Below, in pieces: positions 24,129 to 34,508 of a stretch of 64,000 nt of DNA. Position numbers and translations under genes: made by a program. Source of the stretch: Saezia sanguinis (GTDB lineage Bacteria > Pseudomonadota > Gammaproteobacteria > Burkholderiales > Burkholderiaceae_C). The first letter of the stretch is position 1. Each line of letters opens with the position of its first letter. The stretch covers positions 248,001 through 312,000 of the forward strand of contig NZ_PQSP01000001.1 of the NCBI RefSeq assembly GCF_003991585.1, read 5' to 3'. The notes beneath the pieces are model-generated. The model worked only from the letters and a program-made list of their open reading frames with translations, searched no databases and was not told the DNA's origin.

Positions 24129-24145
24129 ATCTGGTATTACCAGAT
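24129..24145. promoter_or_regulatory. Palindrome upstream of the cdiA-type gene
   Basis: ATCTGGTA-T-TACCAGAT, eight pairs around one base, 135 bp before the cdiA-type start. It is a possible operator; the binding protein is unknown. The rest of 23793-24279 is AT-rich without a gene. Confidence 0.4.
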
Positions 24146-24279
24146 ATTTACTCGACTATTGGGGTCAAACCGATGGTTCAATTTATATTGTCAAGTTACC
24201 TAATTATTAATCTTCTCCTGCATAAATGGCGTTGATGGTAGGCAGGCCACAAAGCCATATCAAAGAAAGCAGTAGCACT

Positions 24280-27200
24280 ATGAAGCACCACGCAACCTTG
24301 TTTTTTAAGGCAGCGCAACCCCGACACATCAGACCGAATAAAAGCTCTTCCCTAAAGCGGCTTGGCTGCCTGGTCTTATCGCTAACTGTTGCTTTCACGC
24401 CTCTAAGTCCGGCCATTGCCCAGGTTGTTGCTGACCCGAATGCCGGACAATACCGGCCTGGTATGGGCAGTGCGGCAAACAGCGTGCCGGTCGTCAACAT
24501 TACTGCACCCAGCGCCGCAGGTGTTAGCCGCAACCAGTATCACCAGTTCAACGTTCAGCGCCAGGGCGTTATACTCAACAACAGCACCGTCAATACCCAG
24601 ACCCAGTTGGGCGGATGGGTTCAGGGAAATCCCAATTTATCCTATGGTGCAGCGCGGGTCATCTTGAACGAAGTCACCTCGGGCAATCCATCATTATTGC
24701 AAGGTTACATCGAAGTTGGCGGCCAGCGGGCCGAAGTCATCATTGCCAATCCGGCTGGCATTTCGGTCGATGGTGCCGGATTTATCAACGCCGCAGGCGT
24801 CACACTCACCACTGGCACGCCCGTCTTTAATAACAGCGGCAATCTGGAATCCTATCGCGTGGGCGGAGGCCGGGTCAGCATCGGCGGGGCGGGGCTGGAT
24901 ACTTCCACTGCCGACTACACTCGCATTATCTCGCGTGCTGTTGAAATCAATTCAGGCCTGTGGGCCAATGATTTGACCATGGCTGCGGGCACTGGCAGCT
25001 TTGCACCGGATGGTACGCCACTGCAACTCACCGTCGAAGATGAGCACGGCAAGCCCCTGTACGCCATTGACGTGGCTCAATTGGGTGGTATGTACGCCGG
25101 TAAAATCCGCCTGATCGGCACCGAGCATGGTGTGGGTGTGAGAAACGCCGGACACATCGGTGCCCAAGCCGGACAGGTTACCGTCACCGCAGACGGCATG
25201 CTTGTTAACAGCGGCACCATCAACAGCAGTCATACGGTTGCCGAGAGCAGTGGCATCCAGGTTGCAGCGGCCAGCGGCATCAGCAACACCGGAAGCCTCT
25301 ATACCCAGGGGCAACTGGTCCTTAACAGCAACGGCACGCTTTTCAACCAGGGCACGCTGGCCGCGCTTGGCAATGTCAGCCTCAATGCACAAAACATTCA
25401 AAACACTACAGACGGACTGATAGCCGCTGGCATGGACAGCAACGGCACCTTCAATACTGAAGGCCAGCTCAATGCCACGGCACAACAAATCCTCACCAAC
25501 CAGGGCCAGATACTCAGTGGCGGCAGCAGCATTGTGCAGGCCGGGGTATTGACCAACACAGGTGCGACCATCCATGCCGGTAAAGACCTGAACATCACAG
25601 CAGACACCATTCACAACCAGCAGGCGGACCTGCTCGCATCAGGCAACCTGCACATTCAGGGCAATACTCTCAACAGTAGCCTCAACAACCAGAACGGCCT
25701 CATCTCTGCGGCTGGGCAGGTTGATGTCAGCACCGGCAGCATTGACAACCATGCTGGCGTCATCATCAGCGGCGGAGACCTGGGCATCACCACCGGTAAC
25801 CTCACCGGGGCTGGACAAATCCTCACCGAAGCCAATGCCGACATTGTTATACAAGGCGACTACACCGCTGAGGCCGGTAACCAGATCATTGCCGACGGCA
25901 ACCTCACCTTGAACATTGACGGGACACTCACCAATGCCGGAGACATACTCGCAGGCAACACCGCCAGCATCACAGCACACAACATCGACAACCTGTTCGG
26001 TGGTGAAATCAGCGCAGGCACCAACCAGATCACTGCCACCGGCACCAACGCAGGCACCTTCACCAACAGAGGCCTGATAGACGGCATCCTCACCTATATT
26101 ACTGCCGATGCGCTCACCAACCTGGGCAGCGGGCGCATCTACGGCAACCACATCGGCATTCAGGCAGGCACGCTCACCAACCGCGATGAGAGCGGACAAA
26201 GCGGGGTCATTGCAGCGCGTGAGCGCATGGACATCGGGGTTGGTACATTGAACAACCTGAACGGTGCTGTTCTGTTCAGTGCCGGGGACATGTCTATCGG
26301 CGGTAGTCTGGATTCAAACCACATTGCCCAAGGCAGCGCAAATTTAGTCTACAACGATGGCGCTGTGATTGAGGCCCTGAGCGACATGCAAATTGCAGCG
26401 GACAGCATTGAGAACCGCAACACCGCATTTGCCTCGCAAATGAGTGCCGAGCAGAAAGTGGGTGCCGTACTCACCTTTATCCTCGGTAACGGGCAGCGTT
26501 ACGGGTTTGACGAAATCCTCATCTACAATCACGCAGACCGCTCGCTCAAAGCCATCACCGCAGACGACCTGGCCAACTACACATCAGCCCAAATACTCTC
26601 CAAGCTGGTATCGGACTTTGGCGGCACCGACACCCGTTATGCACTGGTGCTGCCCTCCAGCCAGTATCCGCTGGACATCTTCGGCCCGGCAAACGGCATG
26701 GACTATGCCCCGACTGTGCCAGCGTATGTGCCCCAGCGCTACGACATGGAGAACATCACCACCATCCCTGAACAGATCAACTACGACTACGACTCGCCGT
26801 ACTGGGCGCTCTTTGGGGTACAGGCCCCTGACGCCCCCATGCCCGAACACCCCGGTTTTATCTGTGCGCAAGGGCACCCGTGTGACGCTGGGCAGCAGCG
26901 CCAGTACAACGAATACCTGGCCGAACTGCAACCGTGGAAAGACCGCAACCTCGCCCTGTACCTGCAACTCAATGCCAAATTGCAGGACTACATGCAAAAC
27001 GGCTTTAACACCACCAGCGAATTCTACGTCGAAGGTTACGACATTCTGGGCAGCCACAGTGTGGTCACCGCGAGCAACCCCGGACAAATCAGCGCCGGGG
27101 GCAACATGCTGCTCGATGGCAATCTCGTCAACGACAAAAGCCGCATACAGGCGGGCAGCACCATCGTCACCACTGGTAATGTCACCACCATCGACGCCAA

Positions 27201-30200
27201 AAGCCAGGACACCACGCGCCACCATGGCTTCTCCAGCTACAGCTACATCCGCCAGAGTAACGGAGGCGACGATGAACGACGCTGGAACCATACCCCGCTG
27301 GACGTCACCCTGCCCGTGACCGAAACCACGCTGGTTGTGGCCACCCCGCAGCAAAACACCACCGTACAAGGCAGCGGCACCCAAATTGCAGCCACACCAC
27401 AGGTACAACTCCCGGGTGGCGATTTGATCCAGGCTGCAAGCCCCAACACTCGCATCCCCGCGAGCAGCCTGTACCAGATCAATCCGGGAAATAGCAAAAA
27501 CTATCTTGTTGAAACCGACTCCCGGTTTGCCAGCTACGGCACCTGGCTCACTTCTGACTACATGCTCAGTGCTTTGGGGCTGGACCCGGCTGCCACGCAA
27601 AAGCGTCTGGGCGATGGATTCTATGAACAACAACTGATCCGCGAGCAGATCGGCCAACTTACCGGCTACCGCTATTTGGCCGGTTATCTCAGTGATGAAG
27701 CACAATACCAGGCGCTGATGAATGCAGGCGTTGAATTCGCTCAAGCCTACAATCTGACCGTGGGTGTGGCCCTCACTGCCGAGCAGATGGCGCAACTCAC
27801 CGGCGACATCGTATGGCTTGTCAGCACCGAAGTCACCCTGCCCGACGGCAGCACAGAAACCGTGCTGGTACCGCAACTCTACACCCGCGCCAGCACCGCG
27901 ATGATCACCGCTGGCGGCTCGCTCATCAGCGCCAACAATATCTACATCACCGGACAGGATGGCAACCCCGTCACCCTGAACAATAATGCTACCATTGCCG
28001 GGCGTGAAGGCCTGTTTGTCGACGTGGCCTACCTGCAAAACAAAGTAGGCCAGTTGCACGGCGGCGATGTGGTTCTGAGATCAGCCAGCGACATTGACAA
28101 CATTGGCGGCACCATCTCAGGAGATAACTCCATCACCCTGGCTGCTGCCAGAGACATCAACATCATCTCCACCACCGCAGACGGCAAAGACGCCATGGGG
28201 CGCATACACGGCATCAGCAACGTTGCCAGCGTCTACTTGAGCGGCAGGGAAGTCCTGACCTCTGGGCAACCAATAGATCCACCACCTGAAGAACAACCCG
28301 CCTCCCGTAGCGCCTCCGCTGACACCGCTACCAGCGAACAAAGCAGCAGCAACCAGGGGCAGATCCTGCTGAACGCCGGGCGCGACATCAATATGCGTGC
28401 GGGCTACATTGGCAACGATGCCACCGTCACCAGCAGCGCCGAAGACGGCACACAAACCAGCACCGGAGGTGTGACCACCCTGGCTGCCGGGCACAACATC
28501 GACATCGGCACGGTCGATACCGAACAAAGCCACCTCACCCTGTTTGACGCCAAAAACTGGCGTAACGAAGAAAACCGTACTGAAGTTGGCAGCCAGATAC
28601 AAGGCACGGGCGACATCAACCTCATCGCAGGCGATACCCTGCACACCCGCGCATCCGGCATTCAAAGCAATACGGGTGCCATCAACGCCGTGGCCGACAC
28701 GATTACCATTGAAGCCGGGGACAGTTACCACAGCGACGGTTTCTCGGTGACCCGCAATGTCACCGGGGGACTGAGCAGCGGCACGCAGCACAACATCGAC
28801 CTCTACAGCCAGAATGATCAAGTCGGCTCCACCTTGAGCGCCGAGCAAATCAACCTGCAAAGCCGGGGCGACACCACCATCCAGGCTTCCAGTGTCGTTG
28901 CCACGCATGACGTCAACCTCATTTCTGAAGCAGGCAACATCAACATCATCGCAGGAACGGCCAACAGCCACGAATACCATTACGAGCACATCACCGAAAC
29001 CGGCGTACTCAGCAGCAACGTCAGCTCCTTTACCGTGGGCAGGCAGCAGACCACCACCACCCAGACCATCGATGAGCAACGTGCGGTCGGCTCCACCGTG
29101 GGATCGCTGGAGGGCAATGTCAATATATTAGCCCAGCAAGGCAGCTACAACCAGGTCGGCAGCGACGTCATTGCCCGTCAGGGTGACATCAATGTCGTGG
29201 CGCAAGACATCAACGTGGTCGAAGCCCGCGAAACGCGACGTGAAGAAAACACCTACAAATCCAGCCAGAGTTCAGTCTCCATCGGTGTTAGCTCCTCGCT
29301 CATGTCTACCGCACAGTTTGCGCAGAACATGGCTGAAACCGCCGACCGTACCGACGACTCACGCATGCAGGCTTTAGCAGGTGGAGCCGTCGCTTTTAAT
29401 GCCTACAACACCTATAGCGACATAATGCAAAATGGCGGAGAAGCGCCCAATGCCAGCCTGTCCATCAGCTACGGCAGTTCCAAGGCTGAAAGCTACAGCC
29501 TGCAAAACGACAACACCGCCAAAGGCTCCACCATGAGCGCCGGGGGGAATATCAACCTCATTGCTACCGGCAGACCAGAAACTACACAAAGCACTGATGA
29601 GCAGCCCACCTACAGCGGCGGCAACATCCTGATCCAGGGCAGCGACATCAGCGCGGACGGCAACATCCTGCTGCTGGCCAATGACAGAATAGACATCCGG
29701 GCCGCTGCCAACACCAGCACCGAATACAGCAAAAACAGCTCATCGAGCTGGTCAGCCGGTGTGAGTTATGGCATGGGTGGTATGGGAGGCTGGGGCGGCA
29801 GCGCCAGCGCCAGCCAGTCCAGCGGCTCAGGTTATGGAGCAGACCAGAGTTGGACCGCCAGCCACGTCAGTGCGGGCGACACCCTGACACTCGTCAGTGG
29901 CGGCGATACCAACATCATCGGCAGCCAGATTGCAGGCAACACCGTGAAAGCCGACATCGACGGCAACCTCAACATAGAAACCTTGCAGGACAGCAGTTTC
30001 CATACCAGCCACAGCAGCAGTAGCAGCATCAGTGCTTCCACCCAGCAGGGCAGCAGTGGCGGAGCCATGGGTGGCAGCAAGGCCCAGGCCAGCGGTGCCT
30101 ACATCAGCGCCCAGGAATACGCCGGAATCATGGCAGGGGACGGCGGCTTTGACATCACCGTTGCAGGCAACACCGACCTCAAAGGGGCGATCATTGCCAG

Positions 30201-32148
30201 CACCCAGCAGGCGGTGGACGACAACAAAAACCAGTTAACCACCGGTTCCTTAACCACCAGCGACCTCATCAACGCCAGCAGCTATGACGCCAAGGGCAAC
30301 TCCATCAGCGCGGGCATGCAAGGCGGCATGCACGAAAACGGCACCTTCAACGGTACCCCCAGCGGCAACATGATGGGCTATACCAGTGACAGCGGCAGCG
30401 ATAGTAGCATCACCATTGCAGGCATCAGCACGGGCAGCATTACCATCACCAACGAGGACGAACAACTCAGGAGAACCGGGCAGACGGCCGAAGAAGCGAT
30501 TGCTGCGATCAACGACAGTGTACGCACCGGGCAAAGCGTAAACGGTATAGAAAAGAACTGGGACATCGATCAGTTGATGAGCAACATGGAGGCAGGCGGG
30601 GAGATCACAGCAGCGTTTGGGCAGCAGGCGGCCATGGGGGTAGCCAACTTTGCCACCAACCAGCAAAAAACCATCATGGCTGAAATGATGCTGGTGGAAG
30701 ACAAAGACTCTCCAGAGGGGCAAGCCAAAATGGCAGAGCTACAGCAGGAGCTTGAGCGCTGGGGCGAAGGTGGAGCCTACCGGGTACTGGCGCACACCAT
30801 TGTAGGGGGACTGACTGGCGACTGGAGCGGGGCCGCTGGTGCGGGCAGCAGCGCACTCATAGCAGACCAGTTGAGCACCATGACTGCCGACCTGCCACCA
30901 GGCGTGAAAGAAGCCGTGGGTGCAGGCCTTGCTTCGGGGCTGGGTTACCTCACCGGGGGTGAAGGTGGAGCCAGTACAGCGTTCAACCAGGATACCAATA
31001 ACCGGCAGTTGCACCGGCAGGAACGAGATCTTATCAGAGAGCTGGCACGTGAGAAAGCTACCAACGAACAAGGAGAACTCGACCAGAATCAATACGCTTA
31101 CTGGCTCGGTATCTATGAAATGGCTGGTCGCCAGTTGGTATCTGAGCAAGGAGGGCAGGAGAACCTTGAATACTTTGCGCTGCTGGAATATGCGTTATCT
31201 TTGGATATTACAAGGCCGACAGACGGACAACATCAGGCGTCAGTACAAAGAACCTATGACAATTTTGCGTATGCGTTGCAAAGTCTGCAAGACAGCCCGT
31301 ACTATAACCAACCGATACAGACCACCAATGGCGGTACATATACTTGGGATGGTGTGACGCAGACATATTTCAATGCAACACCAGAACAGAAAGCCAATGA
31401 AATGGTGGGCTGGCTGCCCAGCAACAACGGTCATATTGATCCGCTGTTTGATGACAGACGCAATGATTACGTCAAAGTGCTTACCACGCCTTATGGTAGT
31501 GTGGAGTCGGTCTACCCAGAGGCTTATTTAATAGGAGCAGGAGGGCTGCTGCAGTCAATTGGTAAATCAACACTGAACTCACTGCTATCCACTACAGGCT
31601 CCCGGACTTTGGGCGAGTGGGTCATTGCTTATGAAATTAAAGCTGGGGCAGGAGCATATACAGGGAATTCTTCTGCACTGTGGGCACTGAGTTCTGGAAC
31701 AACGCAGCTGGATATGTCTCTTGTCCGTTTAGGTTATCGGCCAAGTTCTGGTGTGATGTTAGAGAGCATTCCAGGCAGAACGACAACTATTCTTGGTAAT
31801 TATAGAGAGGATATGCGGCACATTATTGGTGAACTTGGAAATATTAAATCCACCAACTTCGGCCCTCAAACAGGCAGGTTTAATGTACTGAATACGCCTG
31901 ATGAACTATATGTTACGCCTAAACAATTTTGGGCTGAATATAATCAGCCATGGCTTAGTAATACAGTTAAACGTGAAGATGCTATTTTAATGGCAACAAA
32001 ACCAGAATTTGGAGCAGCTAATTCGATTTTAGTTCGTTTTAACCAAAATACTAAAATGTATGAATTGTCAGGTTTTGGTCGCGAATATTTTTACTTGCGC
32101 CAGCAAGGATATAAATATAACCCTTTGACAAATAGGATGGAACGATGA
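24280..32148 (+). CDS. cdiA: CdiA/FhaB-type two-partner-secretion exoprotein with C-terminal toxin
   Basis: 2622 aa. N-terminal export region (SSLKRLGCLVLSLTVAFTPL, cleavage after AIA), then the TPS domain with NPNLSYGAARVILNEV and VIIANPAGISVDGAGF. A long beta-helix of haemagglutinin repeats follows, then Ser/Gly-rich repeats to about residue 2050. The pretoxin motif DTNNRQLHRQE is at about residue 2238. The variable C-terminus includes a final domain from GRTTTILGNY (about 2499) containing FNVLNTPDELY and SGFGREYFYL. DNA turns AT-rich over the last 400 bp, as when CT modules are exchanged. ATG 24280 is preferred over 24226. Likely role: contact-dependent inhibition; the toxin activity is unassigned. 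Confidence 0.88.
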   Translation: MKHHATLFFKAAQPRHIRPNKSSSLKRLGCLVLSLTVAFTPLSPAIAQVVADPNAGQYRPGMGSAANSVPVVNITAPSAAGVSRNQYHQFNVQRQGVILNNSTVNTQTQLGGWVQGNPNLSYGAARVILNEVTSGNPSLLQGYIEVGGQRAEVIIANPAGISVDGAGFINAAGVTLTTGTPVFNNSGNLESYRVGGGRVSIGGAGLDTSTADYTRIISRAVEINSGLWANDLTMAAGTGSFAPDGTPLQLTVEDEHGKPLYAIDVAQLGGMYAGKIRLIGTEHGVGVRNAGHIGAQAGQVTVTADGMLVNSGTINSSHTVAESSGIQVAAASGISNTGSLYTQGQLVLNSNGTLFNQGTLAALGNVSLNAQNIQNTTDGLIAAGMDSNGTFNTEGQLNATAQQILTNQGQILSGGSSIVQAGVLTNTGATIHAGKDLNITADTIHNQQADLLASGNLHIQGNTLNSSLNNQNGLISAAGQVDVSTGSIDNHAGVIISGGDLGITTGNLTGAGQILTEANADIVIQGDYTAEAGNQIIADGNLTLNIDGTLTNAGDILAGNTASITAHNIDNLFGGEISAGTNQITATGTNAGTFTNRGLIDGILTYITADALTNLGSGRIYGNHIGIQAGTLTNRDESGQSGVIAARERMDIGVGTLNNLNGAVLFSAGDMSIGGSLDSNHIAQGSANLVYNDGAVIEALSDMQIAADSIENRNTAFASQMSAEQKVGAVLTFILGNGQRYGFDEILIYNHADRSLKAITADDLANYTSAQILSKLVSDFGGTDTRYALVLPSSQYPLDIFGPANGMDYAPTVPAYVPQRYDMENITTIPEQINYDYDSPYWALFGVQAPDAPMPEHPGFICAQGHPCDAGQQRQYNEYLAELQPWKDRNLALYLQLNAKLQDYMQNGFNTTSEFYVEGYDILGSHSVVTASNPGQISAGGNMLLDGNLVNDKSRIQAGSTIVTTGNVTTIDAKSQDTTRHHGFSSYSYIRQSNGGDDERRWNHTPLDVTLPVTETTLVVATPQQNTTVQGSGTQIAATPQVQLPGGDLIQAASPNTRIPASSLYQINPGNSKNYLVETDSRFASYGTWLTSDYMLSALGLDPAATQKRLGDGFYEQQLIREQIGQLTGYRYLAGYLSDEAQYQALMNAGVEFAQAYNLTVGVALTAEQMAQLTGDIVWLVSTEVTLPDGSTETVLVPQLYTRASTAMITAGGSLISANNIYITGQDGNPVTLNNNATIAGREGLFVDVAYLQNKVGQLHGGDVVLRSASDIDNIGGTISGDNSITLAAARDINIISTTADGKDAMGRIHGISNVASVYLSGREVLTSGQPIDPPPEEQPASRSASADTATSEQSSSNQGQILLNAGRDINMRAGYIGNDATVTSSAEDGTQTSTGGVTTLAAGHNIDIGTVDTEQSHLTLFDAKNWRNEENRTEVGSQIQGTGDINLIAGDTLHTRASGIQSNTGAINAVADTITIEAGDSYHSDGFSVTRNVTGGLSSGTQHNIDLYSQNDQVGSTLSAEQINLQSRGDTTIQASSVVATHDVNLISEAGNINIIAGTANSHEYHYEHITETGVLSSNVSSFTVGRQQTTTTQTIDEQRAVGSTVGSLEGNVNILAQQGSYNQVGSDVIARQGDINVVAQDINVVEARETRREENTYKSSQSSVSIGVSSSLMSTAQFAQNMAETADRTDDSRMQALAGGAVAFNAYNTYSDIMQNGGEAPNASLSISYGSSKAESYSLQNDNTAKGSTMSAGGNINLIATGRPETTQSTDEQPTYSGGNILIQGSDISADGNILLLANDRIDIRAAANTSTEYSKNSSSSWSAGVSYGMGGMGGWGGSASASQSSGSGYGADQSWTASHVSAGDTLTLVSGGDTNIIGSQIAGNTVKADIDGNLNIETLQDSSFHTSHSSSSSISASTQQGSSGGAMGGSKAQASGAYISAQEYAGIMAGDGGFDITVAGNTDLKGAIIASTQQAVDDNKNQLTTGSLTTSDLINASSYDAKGNSISAGMQGGMHENGTFNGTPSGNMMGYTSDSGSDSSITIAGISTGSITITNEDEQLRRTGQTAEEAIAAINDSVRTGQSVNGIEKNWDIDQLMSNMEAGGEITAAFGQQAAMGVANFATNQQKTIMAEMMLVEDKDSPEGQAKMAELQQELERWGEGGAYRVLAHTIVGGLTGDWSGAAGAGSSALIADQLSTMTADLPPGVKEAVGAGLASGLGYLTGGEGGASTAFNQDTNNRQLHRQERDLIRELAREKATNEQGELDQNQYAYWLGIYEMAGRQLVSEQGGQENLEYFALLEYALSLDITRPTDGQHQASVQRTYDNFAYALQSLQDSPYYNQPIQTTNGGTYTWDGVTQTYFNATPEQKANEMVGWLPSNNGHIDPLFDDRRNDYVKVLTTPYGSVESVYPEAYLIGAGGLLQSIGKSTLNSLLSTTGSRTLGEWVIAYEIKAGAGAYTGNSSALWALSSGTTQLDMSLVRLGYRPSSGVMLESIPGRTTTILGNYREDMRHIIGELGNIKSTNFGPQTGRFNVLNTPDELYVTPKQFWAEYNQPWLSNTVKREDAILMATKPEFGAANSILVRFNQNTKMYELSGFGREYFYLRQQGYKYNPLTNRMER

Positions 32149-32591
32149 TGAATTTAGAGTTAAATGACGATTTGTCAGGCATGCTAAGTCAAACCTTCGG
32201 ACAAATAATTCAGGAGTTTAATTTAAGGGTTGTTGGGATTGACGCTGGTGCGGCATTTTTAGTCGGGAAAGGATATGCATTGAGATTTATTCAAGAACAA
32301 TATGAACTAGGAGACATTTCTTACGTAGAGAGAGATAAGAAAAATAAGCTGATTAGATATGGTTTAGGCAATCTATTTTTTGATAGATTTTCAAAAAACA
32401 ATACGGATTTTGATGGTGTTTATTTAAATAAAAAAGAAAGAATTTTACATACGTTAAATACGTATTCAAAACAAATGTACAAAAACTGCCAGGATCTTTT
32501 TAAAGGCGAAAAATTTTGGTTAAGGAGAGAAGGATGGAGAATTGGAGAGTTAAATAGTAAAGAAAAAAAAATTATTGAAAAATATATGTAA
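32145..32591 (+). CDS. cdiI: Candidate immunity protein of the CdiA-type toxin
   Basis: 148 aa, strongly AT-rich. Its ATG overlaps the cdiA-type stop (ATGATG), the usual toxin-immunity arrangement. The protein is charged with no signal peptide, consistent with a cytoplasmic immunity protein. No immunity family recognised; the call is from position and composition. Confidence 0.65.
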   Translation: MMNLELNDDLSGMLSQTFGQIIQEFNLRVVGIDAGAAFLVGKGYALRFIQEQYELGDISYVERDKKNKLIRYGLGNLFFDRFSKNNTDFDGVYLNKKERILHTLNTYSKQMYKNCQDLFKGEKFWLRREGWRIGELNSKEKKIIEKYM

Positions 32592-32647
32592 ATATACCTC
32601 CTCACTCTTCAAATGGTTGTATTTATTTTTGAATATAACACAGATGC

Positions 32648-32896
32648 ATGATGAAAAATATATACCAGCAGGAAATCAAAAGTAGGCTATTGCAACTCCG
32701 TGAAGAGCTTCGCTCTCTCAGTGTTCCAGATAATCATTATTCTTTAGGGCATGTTTTAGATGAAAGAACATGCTTGATAGAAAGAAATGGAGCTTGGTTA
32801 GTCTTCTATTCTGAAAGAGGCCGTATGGAGGATTTGCATACATTTTCTAGTTTTGATGAAGCAAGAAAATTTATCCTTATGATACTGAACAGTTAA
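32648..32896 (+). CDS. Small immunity-like protein 1
   Basis: 82 aa. Pattern YSLGHVLDERTCLIERNGAW followed by LVFYSERGRMEDLHTFSSFD-EA, shared with the next gene. This layout (YSL...CL...W-V-YY-ERG...L-F-DA) occurs in small polymorphic-toxin immunity proteins, possibly the Imm59 group as I remember it. No matching toxin gene remains next to it. Confidence 0.5.
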   Translation: MMKNIYQQEIKSRLLQLREELRSLSVPDNHYSLGHVLDERTCLIERNGAWLVFYSERGRMEDLHTFSSFDEARKFILMILNS

Positions 32897-32922
32897 TGTG
32901 AGCTTCTATAAAAAGAATCGAA

Positions 32923-33150
32923 ATGACACGTGATGAGTTAAAAAATAAACTTTCTGAGTTGGGAGTGCATCAAAGTAGCTACTCCTTGGATGGCATTAGA
33001 AATAGTGAATGTGTTTGTCTTGTAAATGAAGATCAATTATGGAAAGTATATTATGTTGAACGTGATAGACCAAAAGAACTAGGTGTTTTTCAAACAGAAA
33101 GTGATGCAATTGAATTTATGTTCAAACAGTTTCAGCATTGGTTGGGATAA
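32923..33150 (+). CDS. Small immunity-like protein 2, paralogue of 1
   Basis: 75 aa. [36 protein letters not shown] and SDAIEFMF align with the upstream 82-aa protein. Two copies of one immunity family in tandem suggest repeated capture of toxin-immunity cassettes behind the cdiA-type gene. Confidence 0.5.
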   Translation: MTRDELKNKLSELGVHQSSYSLDGIRNSECVCLVNEDQLWKVYYVERDRPKELGVFQTESDAIEFMFKQFQHWLG

Positions 33151-33169
33151 ATCGCATAACGTATATAGC

Positions 33170-33403
33170 ATGAAATTGTTTGAATTAAACTCTCCATTTA
33201 CTCCCAGACAAGCAGGCCAGATTTGGGAGCTTACTTCCAAATCATTTGCTGAAAATGCCAGTGGGCAAGTTCGGTCTGTGCTTGGTAGTGTTCGCCCAAC
33301 AAGCGTTTATCAAAAAGTAGAACTACCTGCTATCAGAATGAATCCTGGAGTAACTGGAATTGATGAGATTTATCTCAAGCCACGTTTATATTTTGGGAAT
33401 TAA
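33170..33403 (+). pseudogene. Orphan toxin C-terminal remnant
   Basis: 77 codons from [14 protein letters not shown]. The sequence [20 protein letters not shown] followed by [20 protein letters not shown] looks like the end of a secreted polymorphic toxin and has no export signal of its own. It stops 1 bp before the next small gene, exactly as a cdiA-CT would precede its immunity gene. I read it as a displaced toxin tip. Confidence 0.5.
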
Positions 33404-33404
33404 C

Positions 33405-33683
33405 ATGTTTAAATGGATTAACAAACAAACTGTTGAAAGTGATTTGGGTTTTATTTTGCAATTTACAGGGCGCTTTTCTGCTGAGTATAGAGAAAACGGT
33501 AGAAAAATGACTTTAGATATTGAATTTGGTTCGGGAGCTGGAGGCCCATGTGTGATTGTGGAGAGAAGCTCGTTCAAGCGTTGGGATAACGATTCTGTCC
33601 CCTTGTCAGAAGAAGAGCAGAATAGAGTAATTAACAACTTTACGTCAGCGTGTGAGTTTCAGGATTTAGAAGTTGATATATGA
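33405..33683 (+). CDS. Candidate immunity protein for the orphan toxin remnant
   Basis: 92 aa, begins right after the orphan toxin stop. Beta-rich start (DLGFILQFTGRFSAEYREN) with an acidic end. No family recognised; function inferred from the pairing. Confidence 0.45.
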   Translation: MFKWINKQTVESDLGFILQFTGRFSAEYRENGRKMTLDIEFGSGAGGPCVIVERSSFKRWDNDSVPLSEEEQNRVINNFTSACEFQDLEVDI

Positions 33684-33974
33684 GAAAGGAAAGCTAAAAA
33701 TTAAGTAGTGTTAATTAACTATTTTTTATAGATACAACATGTCCAAATGGTTAGGTTACCAGAACCAACGTTGTACCTTGTCGCATAAAGGTTTTGTGGG
33801 GGGGAAGCCCACGAAGAGGCTGAACAGTACAGCAAAAGTTCTCTGTGTGAAGTCTTTAATAGAATATATATTCTGACCATGATTGTAAAAATTTCTTTGA
33901 CAGTTGATTAATAACTCTAGGTGATTGAAATATGTACTTTGAGCGGGAAGAGAAAATTATTAAATGGGAATCAA
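33684..33974. other. AT-rich spacer, possibly decayed cassette
   Basis: No convincing gene. Short frames such as MSKWLGYQNQRC at 33739 lack an SD. A run of seven G at about 33798 sits in the middle. It may be the remains of a further toxin-immunity cassette, which I cannot confirm. Confidence 0.3.
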
Positions 33975-34508
33975 ATGAAAAATAATTTGGCTGGTTGTAT
34001 TTTTTTATGTATGGTTTTAACGGGGTGCCAAACATTTCATCCAAAAATGCGTAGCTTTACCGAACCTGTGCAAGGGCCTACTGCACGATTGCGTGCGGTA
34101 ACAGATGGGGTTGCAATAGTTGGAGATCCTAAGCCCTGCGACCCTCCTGGTAGAACAGCAATGGATGAGTTTCCTGACGGGGTAATTGTTGCAGGTGGGT
34201 TTGGCTTACCTAATCATGGCTATCTGAATCGATCTCTGGGAATGCCTCTTCCAATTGATGATGAGAGAACTTATTGGGGAGAGGTTCATATTGCTGCGAA
34301 CAGGCCATTTCATTTGTCATATTCTTGGGAGGGAAATGGTGTCACTTGCGGAGTCGGGGGAAGTTTTATTCCAAAAGAGGGAAGAGATTATGAAACTGTA
34401 GCTGAAACGAATAGCAAGGGGTGCTCTTTAGGTGTATCTGAAATTACAAACGGGAATAGACAACCAGTTATGCTTGTCCGTGGTATTAATGCGTTATGCA
34501 GTAAATAA
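33975..34508 (+). CDS. Predicted lipoprotein in the TPS cargo
   Basis: 177 aa. Signal peptide MKNNLAGCIFLCMVLTGC with lipobox LTGC at residue 18. The mature part holds five Cys, possibly disulfide-bonded (DPKPCDPP, GVTCGVGG, SKGCSLG, NALCSK). Sequence RPFHLSYSWEGNGVTCG suggests a beta-sandwich. Role unknown; it could be an immunity protein acting in the periplasm or a surface protein. ATG 33975 gives the proper signal peptide. Confidence 0.6.
   Translation: MKNNLAGCIFLCMVLTGCQTFHPKMRSFTEPVQGPTARLRAVTDGVAIVGDPKPCDPPGRTAMDEFPDGVIVAGGFGLPNHGYLNRSLGMPLPIDDERTYWGEVHIAANRPFHLSYSWEGNGVTCGVGGSFIPKEGRDYETVAETNSKGCSLGVSEITNGNRQPVMLVRGINALCSK

Noticed and set aside
26584..28059. Long antisense open frame (491 codons) inside the cdiA-type gene, and a similar one at 28117-29079
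   Set aside because: These arise from the repetitive, GC-rich codon pattern of the haemagglutinin repeats; no SD, and the translation has no plausible domain.
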